Assembly (NCBI GenBank): GCA_015056795.1
Contig: SVFO01000007.1
Span: 48,375 to 112,374, forward strand
Length of the DNA stretch: 64,000 nt
Direction of reading: 5' to 3'
Source: Lachnospiraceae bacterium
GTDB lineage: Bacteria; Bacillota; Clostridia; Lachnospirales; Lachnospiraceae
Shown here: positions 32,422 through 40,792 of the stretch, in pieces
Layout of the letters: each line of letters begins with the position of its first letter
Position numbering within the stretch: the stretch's first letter is position 1
Program-made: the position numbers and the translations under genes
Notes under the pieces: generated by a model
Database searches by the model: none
What the model saw: only the letters and a program-made list of their open reading frames with translations
What the model was told of the DNA's origin: nothing

Positions 32422-33033
32422 TTAATCATTATCCTTAAAATAACCCTTGCGCTCAATTTCCTTCGCCATTTTCTCTGGAAGTAAATCCGTCGTCTTCTCG
32501 CCACGCTTGATTCTATCACGAATTAACGTTGACGAAATATCCATCTCCTGAAATTCAAGCAAATGGATTTTCGCTTGAAAACGATCTGCTAGATCCTTCG
32601 CCTTTTTACGCATGTCTGAACGGCTTTTACCGTCCCTCCTTGCAACTAACAAATGACAAAGCCGAAAGATTTCATCAGCCTGATACCAATATTCCATGCT
32701 AAATAGACAATCCGCACCAATAATATAGTAAAATTCATGCTGCGGATATAATTCCTTTAGCTCGCGAAGCGTATCAACCGTATAGGTATTTCCAGGGCGC
32801 TTAATTTCTATATCCAAGGCAGACATCCTCGGATGATCTTGAATCGCCAAATTCAAAAGTCTCAGACGCTCCTCGCCAGCAAGTATCTTTTGGCCAGACT
32901 TCAGGTAAGATACGCCTGTAGGGATAAACCAAACCTGCGAAACCAGCCTTTTATCCAGGCAATATTGACCAAGAAGCAAATGTCCGTTATGAAATGGGTG
33001 AAACGTACCGCCTAAAATGCCTATCTTTGCCAT
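32422..33033 (-). CDS. nadD: Nicotinate-nucleotide adenylyltransferase NadD
   Basis: Adenylates nicotinate mononucleotide in NAD synthesis. It has 203 residues. The nucleotide-binding signature GILGGTFHPFHNGHLLLGQ is at the N-terminus, and the C-terminal ISSTLIRDRIKRGE holds the second ATP-binding motif. GGAGG lies 6 bases before the ATG. It sits between yhbY and yqeK in the conserved operon. Confidence 0.96.
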   Translation of the reverse strand: MAKIGILGGTFHPFHNGHLLLGQYCLDKRLVSQVWFIPTGVSYLKSGQKILAGEERLRLLNLAIQDHPRMSALDIEIKRPGNTYTVDTLRELKELYPQHEFYYIIGADCLFSMEYWYQADEIFRLCHLLVARRDGKSRSDMRKKAKDLADRFQAKIHLLEFQEMDISSTLIRDRIKRGEKTTDLLPEKMAKEIERKGYFKDND

Positions 33034-33053
33034 GGATTACCTCCATTGATTCC

Positions 33054-33344
33054 TTATTTGGGAAGTTCAATCTTGGGGTTTTCTTTGAAAGGCTTATATA
33101 ATACAAAGCGCTTTCCAATCACCTGTACCAGTTCAGAATGCGTTCTGTCCGCGATATATTGTCCAATCTCCCTGGGATCATCCAGGCAATTCTTTAATAC
33201 GGAAACCTTAATCAACTCATTATTATTAAAGCTTTCCAAAATTGCCTCCGTAATTTCAGGCGTAAGACTTGACTTTCCTACCTGAAACGTCGGATTTAGA
33301 TTACTGGCTAAACTCTTTAAATATGCTCTCTGCTTACTTGTCAC
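33054..33344 (-). CDS. yhbY: YhbY-type CRM-domain RNA-binding protein
   Basis: Small protein of 96 residues that associates with the 50S ribosomal precursor. It begins VTSKQRAYLKSLASNL, and the CRM-domain loop is near FQVGKSSLTPEIT, with LIKVSVLKNC following. GTG 33344 is chosen because GGAGGAAGAATT sits just upstream and other family members begin at this residue; the frame runs 20 codons further upstream. Located between obgE and nadD. Confidence 0.93.
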   Translation of the reverse strand: MTSKQRAYLKSLASNLNPTFQVGKSSLTPEITEAILESFNNNELIKVSVLKNCLDDPREIGQYIADRTHSELVQVIGKRFVLYKPFKENPKIELPK

Positions 33345-33428
33345 AATTCTTCCTCCATATGCGGATGCAGCAACTAACGCGTTCTCCGCTTTACTACGAC
33401 TCACAAAAATCTCATCAAATTCCGTGAC

Positions 33429-34721
33429 TTACTTATAATAATCAAACTTCAGTCCATAGAGTCTAACTGTATCGCCGTCTTCGATGCCAAGCTTTTCCAG
33501 CTCCTCCAAGATGCCATTATCCTTGAGAAAATTCTGGAAGAATTGAAATCCCTTTTCGCTCTCAAGATTGGTATATCCCAACATCTTTTCGATACGAGGG
33601 CCCTCAACAACATATTCATCTTCCTTTTCATCATAGGAAACAGTATATGGCTCATTCTTCAGCTCTGAGAGTCTCTCAGGGAAGTATTCCCTCTCAAATA
33701 CGGTCGTTTCGTCTCCAATGGATTGAAGCATCTCATTCACTTCATATAACAGCTCTTTTAGGCCTTCTCCGCTGACAGCAGAAATCGGATAAACCTTGAT
33801 GCCCTTGGGTTCAAATTCATCGCGAATCGTTTTTAATGCCGCATCACGATCCTCTCCAAAAATGGCATCCATTTTATTTGCTGCAATTACCTGCGGTCTA
33901 GATGCAATTTCAGGATTGTACGCCTCCAGCTCCTTATTAATCGCATAAATATCCGCAATCGGATCGCGTCCCTCCGTGCCTGCCGCATCAACAACGTGAA
34001 TAATCACCTTTGTGCGTTCAATGTGTCGCAAGAATTCATGGCCTAAACCAACGCCCTCTGACGCTCCCTCAATCAATCCAGGAATGTCAGCGATGACAAA
34101 TCCACCAGTACCTTCCAGATCCACGACGCCAAGGTTTGGATTTAAAGTCGTAAAGTGGTAATTTGCAATCTTTGGTTTCGCATTTGTCACGCGGGAAAGC
34201 AGGGTTGACTTTCCGACATTAGGAAATCCAACCAAACCAACATCCGCAATAACCTTCAGCTCTAAGGACAGTTCCAATTCCTGCGCAGGCTGCCCAGGCT
34301 GTGCGTATTTCGGTGCCTGCATGGTCGGAGTCGCATAATGCTGATTGCCATTTCCACCGCGTCCACCCTTTAAGAGAACTACGCGCTGATTCTCACCAGA
34401 CATGTCCACAATGATTTGATCGCTGCCAGCTTCTTTAATTACGGTACCTTCAGGAACCTTAATTATGATATCCTCGCCATCCTTACCACGGCAATTTTTC
34501 TTGCCGCCTTCCTCGCCGTCACCAGCCTTATACTTTCTAACATGACGAAAGTCAATCAAGGTATTAAGGCCTTTGTCAACCTGAATGATAACGTCTCCGC
34601 CGCGTCCGCCGTCGCCTCCATCCGGACCACCATCTGGTACAAATTTCTCCCTGCGAAAAGATACGTGACCATCTCCGCCCTTACCACTGCGAACAAAAAT
34701 TCTTGCTCTGTCAACAAACAT
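33429..34721 (-). CDS. obgE: GTPase Obg/CgtA
   Basis: Essential GTPase of 430 residues acting in 50S assembly, stress responses and chromosome partition. The glycine-rich Obg fold (FRREKFVPDGGPDGGDGGRGGDV) is followed by the G domain (GFPNVGKST, DIPGLIEGA, NKMDAI) and a C-terminal OCT domain (from about residue 340, YTVSYDEKEDEYVVEG). AAGGGAGC precedes the ATG. An intrinsic terminator between rpmA and obgE suggests obgE also has its own promoter, but I could not identify a convincing one. Confidence 0.97.
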   Translation of the reverse strand: MFVDRARIFVRSGKGGDGHVSFRREKFVPDGGPDGGDGGRGGDVIIQVDKGLNTLIDFRHVRKYKAGDGEEGGKKNCRGKDGEDIIIKVPEGTVIKEAGSDQIIVDMSGENQRVVLLKGGRGGNGNQHYATPTMQAPKYAQPGQPAQELELSLELKVIADVGLVGFPNVGKSTLLSRVTNAKPKIANYHFTTLNPNLGVVDLEGTGGFVIADIPGLIEGASEGVGLGHEFLRHIERTKVIIHVVDAAGTEGRDPIADIYAINKELEAYNPEIASRPQVIAANKMDAIFGEDRDAALKTIRDEFEPKGIKVYPISAVSGEGLKELLYEVNEMLQSIGDETTVFEREYFPERLSELKNEPYTVSYDEKEDEYVVEGPRIEKMLGYTNLESEKGFQFFQNFLKDNGILEELEKLGIEDGDTVRLYGLKFDYYK

Positions 34722-34789
34722 GGAGTTATCGCTCCCTTCCTACCAATTAACGACTGCAGCGTCGCTTGGTTTCAAGCTTCGCTACATGT

Positions 34790-34822
34790 AAAAAGGGCTT
34801 CAAACGATTAGGTTTGAAGCCC
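34790..34822 (-). terminator. Intrinsic terminator after rpmA
   Basis: Read on the minus strand: GGGCTTCAAAC (34822-34812), a six-base loop, GTTTGAAGCCC (34805-34795), then TTTTT. It lies 11 bases beyond the rpmA stop and separates the rplU operon from obgE. Confidence 0.93.
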
Positions 34823-34833
34823 GAAAAAACTAA

Positions 34834-35121
34834 TTACTGCTCCTCCTTGGGATAAACGGAAGCCTGCTTCTTATCGCGGCCCTTTCTCTCAAAACGAAGA
34901 ACTCCGTCTACCAAAGCATACAGGGTATCGTCGCCGCCAATCCCTACGTTAATGCCAGGATGGATCTTCGTTCCACGCTGCTTGTAGAGAATGTTGCCAG
35001 CCTTCACGAACTGTCCGTCTGCTCTCTTCGCGCCTAATCTCTTGGACTCAGAATCTCTACCGTTCTTGGTAGAGCCCACGCCCTTTTTATGAGCGAATAA
35101 TTGAAGGTTTATTCTCAACAT
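34834..35121 (-). CDS. rpmA: 50S ribosomal protein L27 with cleavable N-terminus
   Basis: Ribosomal protein of 95 residues whose N-terminal tail reaches toward the peptidyl transferase centre. It begins [18 protein letters not shown]: the extra nine residues before AHKKG match the Firmicutes prepeptide that the protease Prp removes. The core [17 protein letters not shown] and [18 protein letters not shown] segments are typical. The start is fixed by the prepeptide and AGGAGG upstream. prp is immediately upstream. Confidence 0.97.
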   Translation of the reverse strand: MLRINLQLFAHKKGVGSTKNGRDSESKRLGAKRADGQFVKAGNILYKQRGTKIHPGINVGIGGDDTLYALVDGVLRFERKGRDKKQASVYPKEEQ

Positions 35122-35125
35122 GGTT

Positions 35126-35458
35126 TTACACCTCCTCAAACTGAATTTGTAAATACTTCTTCCCGTATTCCTCTGCAAGGGATTCCAAGGAAAATACCAT
35201 GGCATCCATTAAAAATACGGATTTTTCTTGCAGGTCTGATTTGAAATCACATTTCAGAAATCCCGTTTCCTCATTTGCTTCATATTGAAGCGTTTCACCG
35301 CCTAACTGCTCCAATGCGTTGATCGTGCAGATCGTCAGCGTTGAAATCGATGCACACAGAATGTCTTTTTCATGCTTCTTCGCATATCCTGCATGTCCCA
35401 TACAGTAAAATCCCTGATAGGAACCACTTTTCGTTTTTTGAATCACGATGGTTGTCAT
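35126..35458 (-). CDS. prp: Ribosomal-processing cysteine protease Prp
   Basis: Protease of 110 residues (YsxB family) that cleaves the L27 N-terminal extension, a step essential in Staphylococcus aureus. The catalytic histidine and cysteine are in GHAGYA (about residue 22) and DILCASIS (about 34). It lies between rplU (1-base gap) and rpmA (4-base gap), the invariant order, so protease and substrate are co-expressed. Confidence 0.95.
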   Translation of the reverse strand: MTTIVIQKTKSGSYQGFYCMGHAGYAKKHEKDILCASISTLTICTINALEQLGGETLQYEANEETGFLKCDFKSDLQEKSVFLMDAMVFSLESLAEEYGKKYLQIQFEEV

Positions 35459-35459
35459 A

Positions 35460-35765
35460 TTACAGATTGATCTTGTCGATCTTTACCTGAGTAAAGTACT
35501 GTCTGTGACCATTCTTCTTATGATATCCGGTTTTTCTCTTGTACTTGTATACAATAACCTTGCGATATCTTCCCTGCTCAACAACAGTTGCGGAAACGCT
35601 AGCGTTTGCTACGTCTGCGCCAACCTTCAGGGTATCATCACTAACAGCGATTACCTGGTCAAAAGTAACAGTATTGCCAGCTTCTGCTTCGATCTTCTCA
35701 ACCTTGATCACGTCGCCCTCAGAAACCTTGTACTGCTTTCCACCCGTTGCAATGATTGCGTACAT
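35460..35765 (-). CDS. rplU: 50S ribosomal protein L21
   Basis: 23S rRNA-binding protein of 101 residues. It begins MYAIIATGGKQYKVSEGDVIKVEKI and ends KTGYHKKNGHRQYFTQVKIDKI, both typical of L21. AAGGAGG precedes the ATG. First gene of rplU-prp-rpmA, downstream of a strong promoter and a leader of about 80 bases. Confidence 0.97.
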   Translation of the reverse strand: MYAIIATGGKQYKVSEGDVIKVEKIEAEAGNTVTFDQVIAVSDDTLKVGADVANASVSATVVEQGRYRKVIVYKYKRKTGYHKKNGHRQYFTQVKIDKINL

Positions 35766-35880
35766 AAATAAGGCACCTCCTTACGCTAAAACTCGCTAAC
35801 TTTGGTGGCGTCATCACGCACTTTTACCTAGTTATGCGGCATACTGTAGTATCATAGCATACGGGTGCCTAATATGTCAA
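35766..35880 (-). promoter_or_regulatory. rplU promoter and 5' leader
   Basis: On the minus strand TTGACA (35880-35875), an 18-bp spacer and TGCTATGAT, giving an extended -10 TATGAT (35856-35851). The leader of about 80 bases before rplU has several short complementary stretches and could be an L21 autoregulatory leader as known in Firmicutes; I cannot confirm a match to that RNA family by eye. Confidence 0.75.
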
Positions 35881-35910
35881 TATGAATCTTTAAATTTCTT
35901 TTTGATTCTT

Positions 35911-36540
35911 TTATTCCTGATTTCTTTTCTCAAAATCTTCAATATACTGGACGATGAGCTTTACCGTTCCGTCCACGCCGAGAATGCTGCTGTTGATGCA
36001 GAGGTCATAACTGTCAGCGCGTCCCCACTTCTTAGAAGAATAATAATTATAATAGCTCTGACGCTGCTTATCCTTCTTCGTAATCATGTCCTGCGCCTTA
36101 TATTCACTTAGCTTATATTTCTCCATGACACGCTTCGTACGCGTTTCCTCATCGGCAAAGATAAACAAATGAAGACAATTCTCATAATCTGCCAATGCAT
36201 AATCGGCACAACGACCAACAATGACACAGGGACCTTCGTCTGCAATCTTCTTAATCGTATCAAACTGAGCAAGGAAAACCTTATGACTGATGGGCATATC
36301 AACAAAGGATGAAGCATTGTAGCCAAAGGAATACGTATCCATAACCAGATTGTACAGGAAGGAATTCGTAGGACGCTCGTCATGATTCTCAATCATTTCC
36401 TCACAAAATCCGCTTTCCTTCGCAGCCCTTGTCAGGAGCTCCTTGTCATAGCACTTAATTCCAAAATACTCAGCAACCTTTTCCCCAATTTCTCTGCCGG
36501 CAGAACCAAACTGTCTTCCTATCGTGATAATCGTATTCAT
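35911..36540 (-). CDS. Cytidylate kinase-like protein
   Basis: P-loop kinase-fold protein of 209 residues of the cytidylate-kinase-like family (Cytidylate_kin_2 type). The phosphate-binding loop is GRQFGSAGREIGEKVA at residues 8-23. CVIVGRCADYAL and the ADEETRTKRVMEKYKLSEYKAQDMI region match the family. It is not canonical Cmk, and the substrate is unknown. ATG 36540 is preferred over 36549 because the N-terminus MNTIITIGRQFG fits the fold and AGGTG lies upstream. Monocistronic. Confidence 0.82.
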   Translation of the reverse strand: MNTIITIGRQFGSAGREIGEKVAEYFGIKCYDKELLTRAAKESGFCEEMIENHDERPTNSFLYNLVMDTYSFGYNASSFVDMPISHKVFLAQFDTIKKIADEGPCVIVGRCADYALADYENCLHLFIFADEETRTKRVMEKYKLSEYKAQDMITKKDKQRQSYYNYYSSKKWGRADSYDLCINSSILGVDGTVKLIVQYIEDFEKRNQE

Positions 36541-36688
36541 AGAACGCACCTGCCTTCCCCAAGATATGAAACCCCAATGAACTCGTTATTGATTGAATCT
36601 TTCTCTAATTATATAAAATTTTGCACAAATTAACAAGTCTTTTTCAAAATATTTTGGTAATTTTTCAATTATTCATAACAGTATGGCT

Positions 36689-37609
36689 CTATTTAGGAAG
36701 TTCTCGTCTTAATTTTTCGAGTAATTCCTGAAAATATGCGGGAAGCTCGCTCGTCACCTCAATCCATTCTCTCGTAACGGGATGTTCAAACCCCAAAACC
36801 CCTGCGTGAAGAATCTGTCCCATCCCCTTATAGTCCTGCTTTCCATAGACTAAATCACCCAAAATCGGATGCCCTATACTCGCTAAATGTACGCGTATCT
36901 GATGCGTCCTTCCCGTCTCTAGCCTGCATTCTAAATATGTGTATTTCCCAAAGCGCTCTAATACTTTATAATGTGTAACAGCCCTTCTGCCATTCTCGGC
37001 AATGCACATTTTCTTGCGTTCCATGGGATGTCTTCCAATGGGCTTGTCAATGGTCCCCTCGTCCTCTTTGATGTTGCCAAGGCATATACAATAATACTTT
37101 CTTGTAATGGAATGCACCTGAAACTGCTCTGCCAAGCCCTGATGCGCAATGTCATTTTTACATACCACCAAGGAACCGCTGGTGTCCTTGTCAATACGAT
37201 GCACGATACCTGGCCTAAGCACGCCATTGATTCCAGAAAGCTTCCCCTTACAGTAATATGCCAAAGCATTAACGAGCGTGCCTTCCGTATGGCCTGCAGC
37301 AGGATGTACGACCATTCCTTTTGGCTTATCAACAATCAAGATGTCATCATCTTCATATAAAACTGTCAAAGGGATGTCTTCCGCCTTAATGTCAAGCTCT
37401 ACGGGATCCTGTAACGTAAAGGCAATAATGTCATCCATTTTTACCTGATAGCTCGTCTTCTCAATTTTTCCATTGACTGTCAGCTCGCCATTTTTAATCA
37501 TCTTTTGGATGCTGGAACGGGAAAGCTTTTCACCCATCAGCTCACTGACACTTTTATCCAATCGAACGTCTTCATATTCGACTGGGATTACCAATTCAAT
37601 CCTTTCCAT
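36689..37609 (-). CDS. rluD: RluD-like 23S rRNA pseudouridine synthase
   Basis: Synthase of 306 residues with an S4 domain (VRLDKSVSELMGEKLSRSSIQKMIKNGELTVNGK, first 60 residues) and the catalytic aspartate in HRIDKDTSGSLVVCKND (about residue 139), then GRTHQIRVHLASIGHPILGD. The common partner gene lspA lies immediately upstream in the transcript, as in Bacillus (lspA-ylyB). The exact uridine is inferred from similarity only. Confidence 0.93.
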   Translation of the reverse strand: MERIELVIPVEYEDVRLDKSVSELMGEKLSRSSIQKMIKNGELTVNGKIEKTSYQVKMDDIIAFTLQDPVELDIKAEDIPLTVLYEDDDILIVDKPKGMVVHPAAGHTEGTLVNALAYYCKGKLSGINGVLRPGIVHRIDKDTSGSLVVCKNDIAHQGLAEQFQVHSITRKYYCICLGNIKEDEGTIDKPIGRHPMERKKMCIAENGRRAVTHYKVLERFGKYTYLECRLETGRTHQIRVHLASIGHPILGDLVYGKQDYKGMGQILHAGVLGFEHPVTREWIEVTSELPAYFQELLEKLRRELPK

Positions 37610-37641
37610 TCCTCTTCACCTGATACTTCCCAAAAAATGAT

Positions 37642-38178
37642 TTATTCCTTCTCTTTGCTTTCTTTTTTCTTGCTCCAAAGAAACTGCAATTCTTCTTCCT
37701 TGTATACAAAAATCAGAAGAATGGCCATCAAAATTGTTGCCACAACAATATAGATATCTGCAACGTTAAACACGGGATAATGAATCAAAATAAAGGAAAA
37801 GAAATCAACAACATACCCTAGAACAAAACGGTCAATCATGTTTCCCATGCCACCTGCGACAATACAGGAGGCCACAATATGAATGGGCAGAAAGCGTTTC
37901 TTCGCGGGCGTCTTAATTAGTAAATACAGCATCAATGCCATAAACAGAACACCCGTGAGCAGCAAGAAAACCTTCTTATTTTGAAACATTCCAAAGGCTG
38001 AACCACGATTTTCCAAATAATCCAGTTCAAAAACGTCCTTTAGGACAACATATGCGTTTTGTCCTTTCAAATGCAAGATGGCAAGATGCTTCGTAAATTG
38101 GTCAAACCAAATTAAAAACGCAGCAAGAATCGCATCTCCAAGAAGCCAGAAGACTTTCTTTTTCATTCCGTTCTCCAT
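37642..38178 (-). CDS. lspA: Signal peptidase II LspA
   Basis: Membrane aspartyl protease of 178 residues that removes the signal peptide of diacylated prolipoproteins. Four helices are visible. Catalytic aspartate regions are GGMGNMIDRFVLG and YVVDFFSFI; NRGSAFGMFQ is the conserved loop. ATG 38178 lies 1 base after the aroB stop; another in-frame ATG 4 codons later has GGAG upstream and could also serve. A lipoprotein DD-carboxypeptidase in this window (42.8 kb) would be a substrate. Confidence 0.95.
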   Translation of the reverse strand: MENGMKKKVFWLLGDAILAAFLIWFDQFTKHLAILHLKGQNAYVVLKDVFELDYLENRGSAFGMFQNKKVFLLLTGVLFMALMLYLLIKTPAKKRFLPIHIVASCIVAGGMGNMIDRFVLGYVVDFFSFILIHYPVFNVADIYIVVATILMAILLIFVYKEEELQFLWSKKKESKEKE

Positions 38179-38179
38179 G

Positions 38180-39286
38180 TTAATCATTCGCCTCTTCGTC
38201 AAAATAGATTTCCTTGATGGCTGCCAGAATCTCTTCATCCGTTACGGTTGTGTCAATAACAGCCTTTCCAATCTTCTTTAACAAAACAAATTTAATATGA
38301 TCGCCGTCCTTCTTTTTATCGGACTTTGTAAGCGTAAGAACCTCTTGCGGATCAATTCCCTCAACGGTAATCGGAAGATAAAAAGGAACGAACATATCAC
38401 GGATTTCATAATACTCTTCCATGGAAAGCAACTCCTTTTTCCAGGAAATATAGGCAGCTGCAACCGTTCCAAGCGCAACGCACTCACCATGATAAAGTTC
38501 AAACTTTTTCGCCTTTTCCACGGCATGTCCAATGGTATGCCCCAGGTTCAAAAGCGCACGATCACCTTGCTCCGTAGGATCCTTTTCCACAACAAGCTTT
38601 TTGACAACGCAGCTCTTCATCAGCATTTCCGAGAGAACGTTCAAGTCACGCTCGCAAATCTCATACATATTTTCAATCAGCCACTCATAAAAGTCAGAGT
38701 CTTTAATCAAGCCATGCTTCATAATCTCAGCAAAGCCCGCAAAATACTGACGCTCGTCTAAGGTCTTTAACGTCTCAAAGTTCATATAGACAAGCCTTGG
38801 CATCTTAAAAGCACCAACCATATTCTTATAGCCCTCAAAATCAACGCCTGTCTTGCCGCCGATGGAGCTGTCTGCCTGCGCAAGAAGCGTGGTGGGCACC
38901 TGAATAAAATCAATGCCACGAAGATAGGTTGCTGCAACAAAGCCCGTGAGATCACCGACAACGCCGCCCCCCAAGGCAATCAAAAGATCCTTGCGATCAA
39001 AATGCTCCTCGATCAAGAAACGATAGACATCCCTTACGGTATCCAAATTCTTGTTCTCTTCTCCAGCCAGGAACGCATATTTTACGGCCTTCTTACATAG
39101 CGGCGAGATCGTTTGCAGAACAATGTCGCCATAAATACCGTCAACTGTCGTATCCGTACAGATGCAAAGCTTCCGTTCGGATAATTCCATCTCTGCCAAT
39201 TCCTCCGCAAGCCCCTCCCAATTCGTCGCAAAAACAATATCATAACAGGGTTTACGGTTCATCATTACGTTTAGTCTTTCTGCCAT
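38180..39286 (-). CDS. aroB: 3-dehydroquinate synthase AroB
   Basis: NAD- and metal-dependent cyclisation of DAHP, the second step of the shikimate pathway. It has 368 residues. Typical motifs are LIALGGGVVGDLTGFVAATYLRG, IQVPTTLLAQADSSIGGKTGVD and NLGHTIGHAVE. ATG 39286 is chosen because GAGGAGGAACTC lies directly upstream; the frame extends 32 codons further into a hairpin-rich region that is unlikely to be coding. Confidence 0.95.
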   Translation of the reverse strand: MAERLNVMMNRKPCYDIVFATNWEGLAEELAEMELSERKLCICTDTTVDGIYGDIVLQTISPLCKKAVKYAFLAGEENKNLDTVRDVYRFLIEEHFDRKDLLIALGGGVVGDLTGFVAATYLRGIDFIQVPTTLLAQADSSIGGKTGVDFEGYKNMVGAFKMPRLVYMNFETLKTLDERQYFAGFAEIMKHGLIKDSDFYEWLIENMYEICERDLNVLSEMLMKSCVVKKLVVEKDPTEQGDRALLNLGHTIGHAVEKAKKFELYHGECVALGTVAAAYISWKKELLSMEEYYEIRDMFVPFYLPITVEGIDPQEVLTLTKSDKKKDGDHIKFVLLKKIGKAVIDTTVTDEEILAAIKEIYFDEEAND

Positions 39287-39314
39287 GAGTTCCTCCTCTA
39301 TACTCATAAAAACC

Positions 39315-39410
39315 GTCTGCTTCGCAGACGTCGTCGCTTCGCGACTTTTGTTTTTATTTCGTGCACGCTCGGTCGAAATCAAATGCCTGCTTTCGCAGTC
39401 GCTTGATTTC
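39315..39410. repeat. GCTTCGC mini-hairpins in the aroB leader
   Basis: GTCTGCTTCGCAGAC (39315-39329), GTCGCTTCGCGAC (39333-39345), and an outer hairpin GAAATCAA / TTGATTTC (39375-39382 and 39403-39410) enclosing CTGCTTTCGCAG (39387-39398). Read on the minus strand, in the aroB sense, the first two have the GCGAAGC core found in the moxR leader at 15.5 kb. They lie between the sepF terminator and the aroB ribosome site. Confidence 0.83.
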
Positions 39411-39423
39411 GTTTCCTCGCTAC

Positions 39424-39456
39424 AAAAAAGCTCCCCGCTATTTTGGCGGGAAGCTT
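39424..39456 (-). terminator. Intrinsic terminator after sepF
   Basis: Read on the minus strand: AAGCTTCCCGC (39456-39446), a seven-base loop, GCGGGGAGCTT, then TTTTT. It lies about 30 bases beyond the sepF stop. Confidence 0.9.
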
Positions 39457-39485
39457 ATGTTACGTTCCTATGGTTTGTCCCACGC

Positions 39486-40034
39486 TTACAGAACGGTATT
39501 AAAGGAAGAATCAAAGCCTCCTAAAATGTTCTGAAAATCTCCCGAGATGTCTACGCTTGCAGGCGTGATAATGAAAATGTACATGGAAATCTTCTGAAGA
39601 TTACCATCAATTGCATAGCAGGAACCAGAGGTGAAATCCAAAATTCTCTGTGCAATATCTACGTCAAGACCTTCCAGATTCATAACGATGGTACGATTCT
39701 TTAATAAGGTCTCCGTGATTTCTCTTGCATCATCAAAATTCTGAGGCTTAATCACACATACCTCCATGCCGCCTGCATTCCCCTTCTTCATGCTAGAGCG
39801 CATCGGCGTTACCTTGCTCTGTGCGGGCATCGGACGAGAAACAGGTCTTCTCTGTACGGGAGGCGCCTCGTCCTCATAATCATCATCTGCAACAGGTGCA
39901 GACTTTGAAACAAAGGGCTTCTTCGGTGCGGGTGCTTCCTCTTGCTCATCCTCATCTAAAAAGTCATTGTCATAATACTCGTCCTCATTATCGTTCAACT
40001 TCATGTAATTTAAGAACTTATCCATTACTCCCAT
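39486..40034 (-). CDS. sepF: Cell division protein SepF
   Basis: Protein of 182 residues that bundles FtsZ filaments and anchors them to the membrane. The N-terminal amphipathic helix MGVMDKFLNYMKL is the membrane anchor; an acidic, proline-rich linker (residues 15-80) follows, then the SepF core (VCVIKPQNFDDAREITETLLKNRTIVMNLEGL...AQRILDFTSGSCYAIDG). AAAGGAG precedes the ATG. Directly downstream of the yggS homologue (ylmE in Bacillus), the conserved pairing. Confidence 0.96.
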   Translation of the reverse strand: MGVMDKFLNYMKLNDNEDEYYDNDFLDEDEQEEAPAPKKPFVSKSAPVADDDYEDEAPPVQRRPVSRPMPAQSKVTPMRSSMKKGNAGGMEVCVIKPQNFDDAREITETLLKNRTIVMNLEGLDVDIAQRILDFTSGSCYAIDGNLQKISMYIFIITPASVDISGDFQNILGGFDSSFNTVL

Positions 40035-40074
40035 GACAATTTCTCCTTTACCTGGTTCATACTAACGAATTCTG

Positions 40075-40767
40075 TTAGATTTGATAATTGCGCTCCCCGA
40101 AAATACCAGTTCCAACTCTGACATAAGTGGCTCCTTCTTCAATCGCCACCTCATAATCACCAGTCATACCCATGGACAGCACATTCATATTAACATTATC
40201 AATGTTTTTCCTCGAGATGTCAACAGCCAATTGTCTAAGTTTTGCAAAAATTTCTCGATTTTCCTCCGAATCAGTTACATAAGGCGCAATCGTCATTAAA
40301 CCCTCTAAGGAAACGCCTGGCAGCTTAGAGATTTGCTCAGCAAGCTCTGGGGCTTCCTCTGGCGAAATTCCGAATTTACTTTCTTCCCCAGCGACATTGA
40401 CCTCCATTAGAATCTTTACCTGCACGCCCTGTTTCACAGCCTCATGGCTAATTTCTTCAGCCAGCCTAAGAGAATCCACCCCATGAATCATATAGACCTT
40501 ACCGACAATATATTTCACTTTATTTCTTTGTAGATGACCAATCATGTGCCAACGAACATCACTCGGCATGTTTGGCATCTTGTCCACGAGCTCCTGAACC
40601 TTATTTTCTCCAAAGTCCCTAGCACCCGCTTCGTACGCTTCCTTCAAATCCTCCAGCGGTTTCGTCTTACTCACGGCGATCAGCGTAACATCCTCCTCCG
40701 CCCTGCCAGACCTCTCACAAGCCGCGCAAACCTTATTCTTTACTGCTTTGTAGTTCTCCTTGATCAT
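40075..40767 (-). CDS. Pyridoxal phosphate homeostasis protein (YggS/YlmE)
   Basis: PLP-binding protein of 230 residues with an alanine-racemase-type barrel and no known catalysis; it buffers PLP and amino-acid pools. The PLP lysine is in LIAVSKTKP (about residue 34); other family segments are DFGENKVQELVDK, WHMIGHLQRNKVKYI and LSMGMTGDYEVAIEEGATYVRVG. Upstream of sepF as in the Bacillus ylmE-sepF cluster. Confidence 0.95.
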   Translation of the reverse strand: MIKENYKAVKNKVCAACERSGRAEEDVTLIAVSKTKPLEDLKEAYEAGARDFGENKVQELVDKMPNMPSDVRWHMIGHLQRNKVKYIVGKVYMIHGVDSLRLAEEISHEAVKQGVQVKILMEVNVAGEESKFGISPEEAPELAEQISKLPGVSLEGLMTIAPYVTDSEENREIFAKLRQLAVDISRKNIDNVNMNVLSMGMTGDYEVAIEEGATYVRVGTGIFGERNYQI

Positions 40768-40792
40768 ACATGATATCCCCGAGTTCTTCCAA

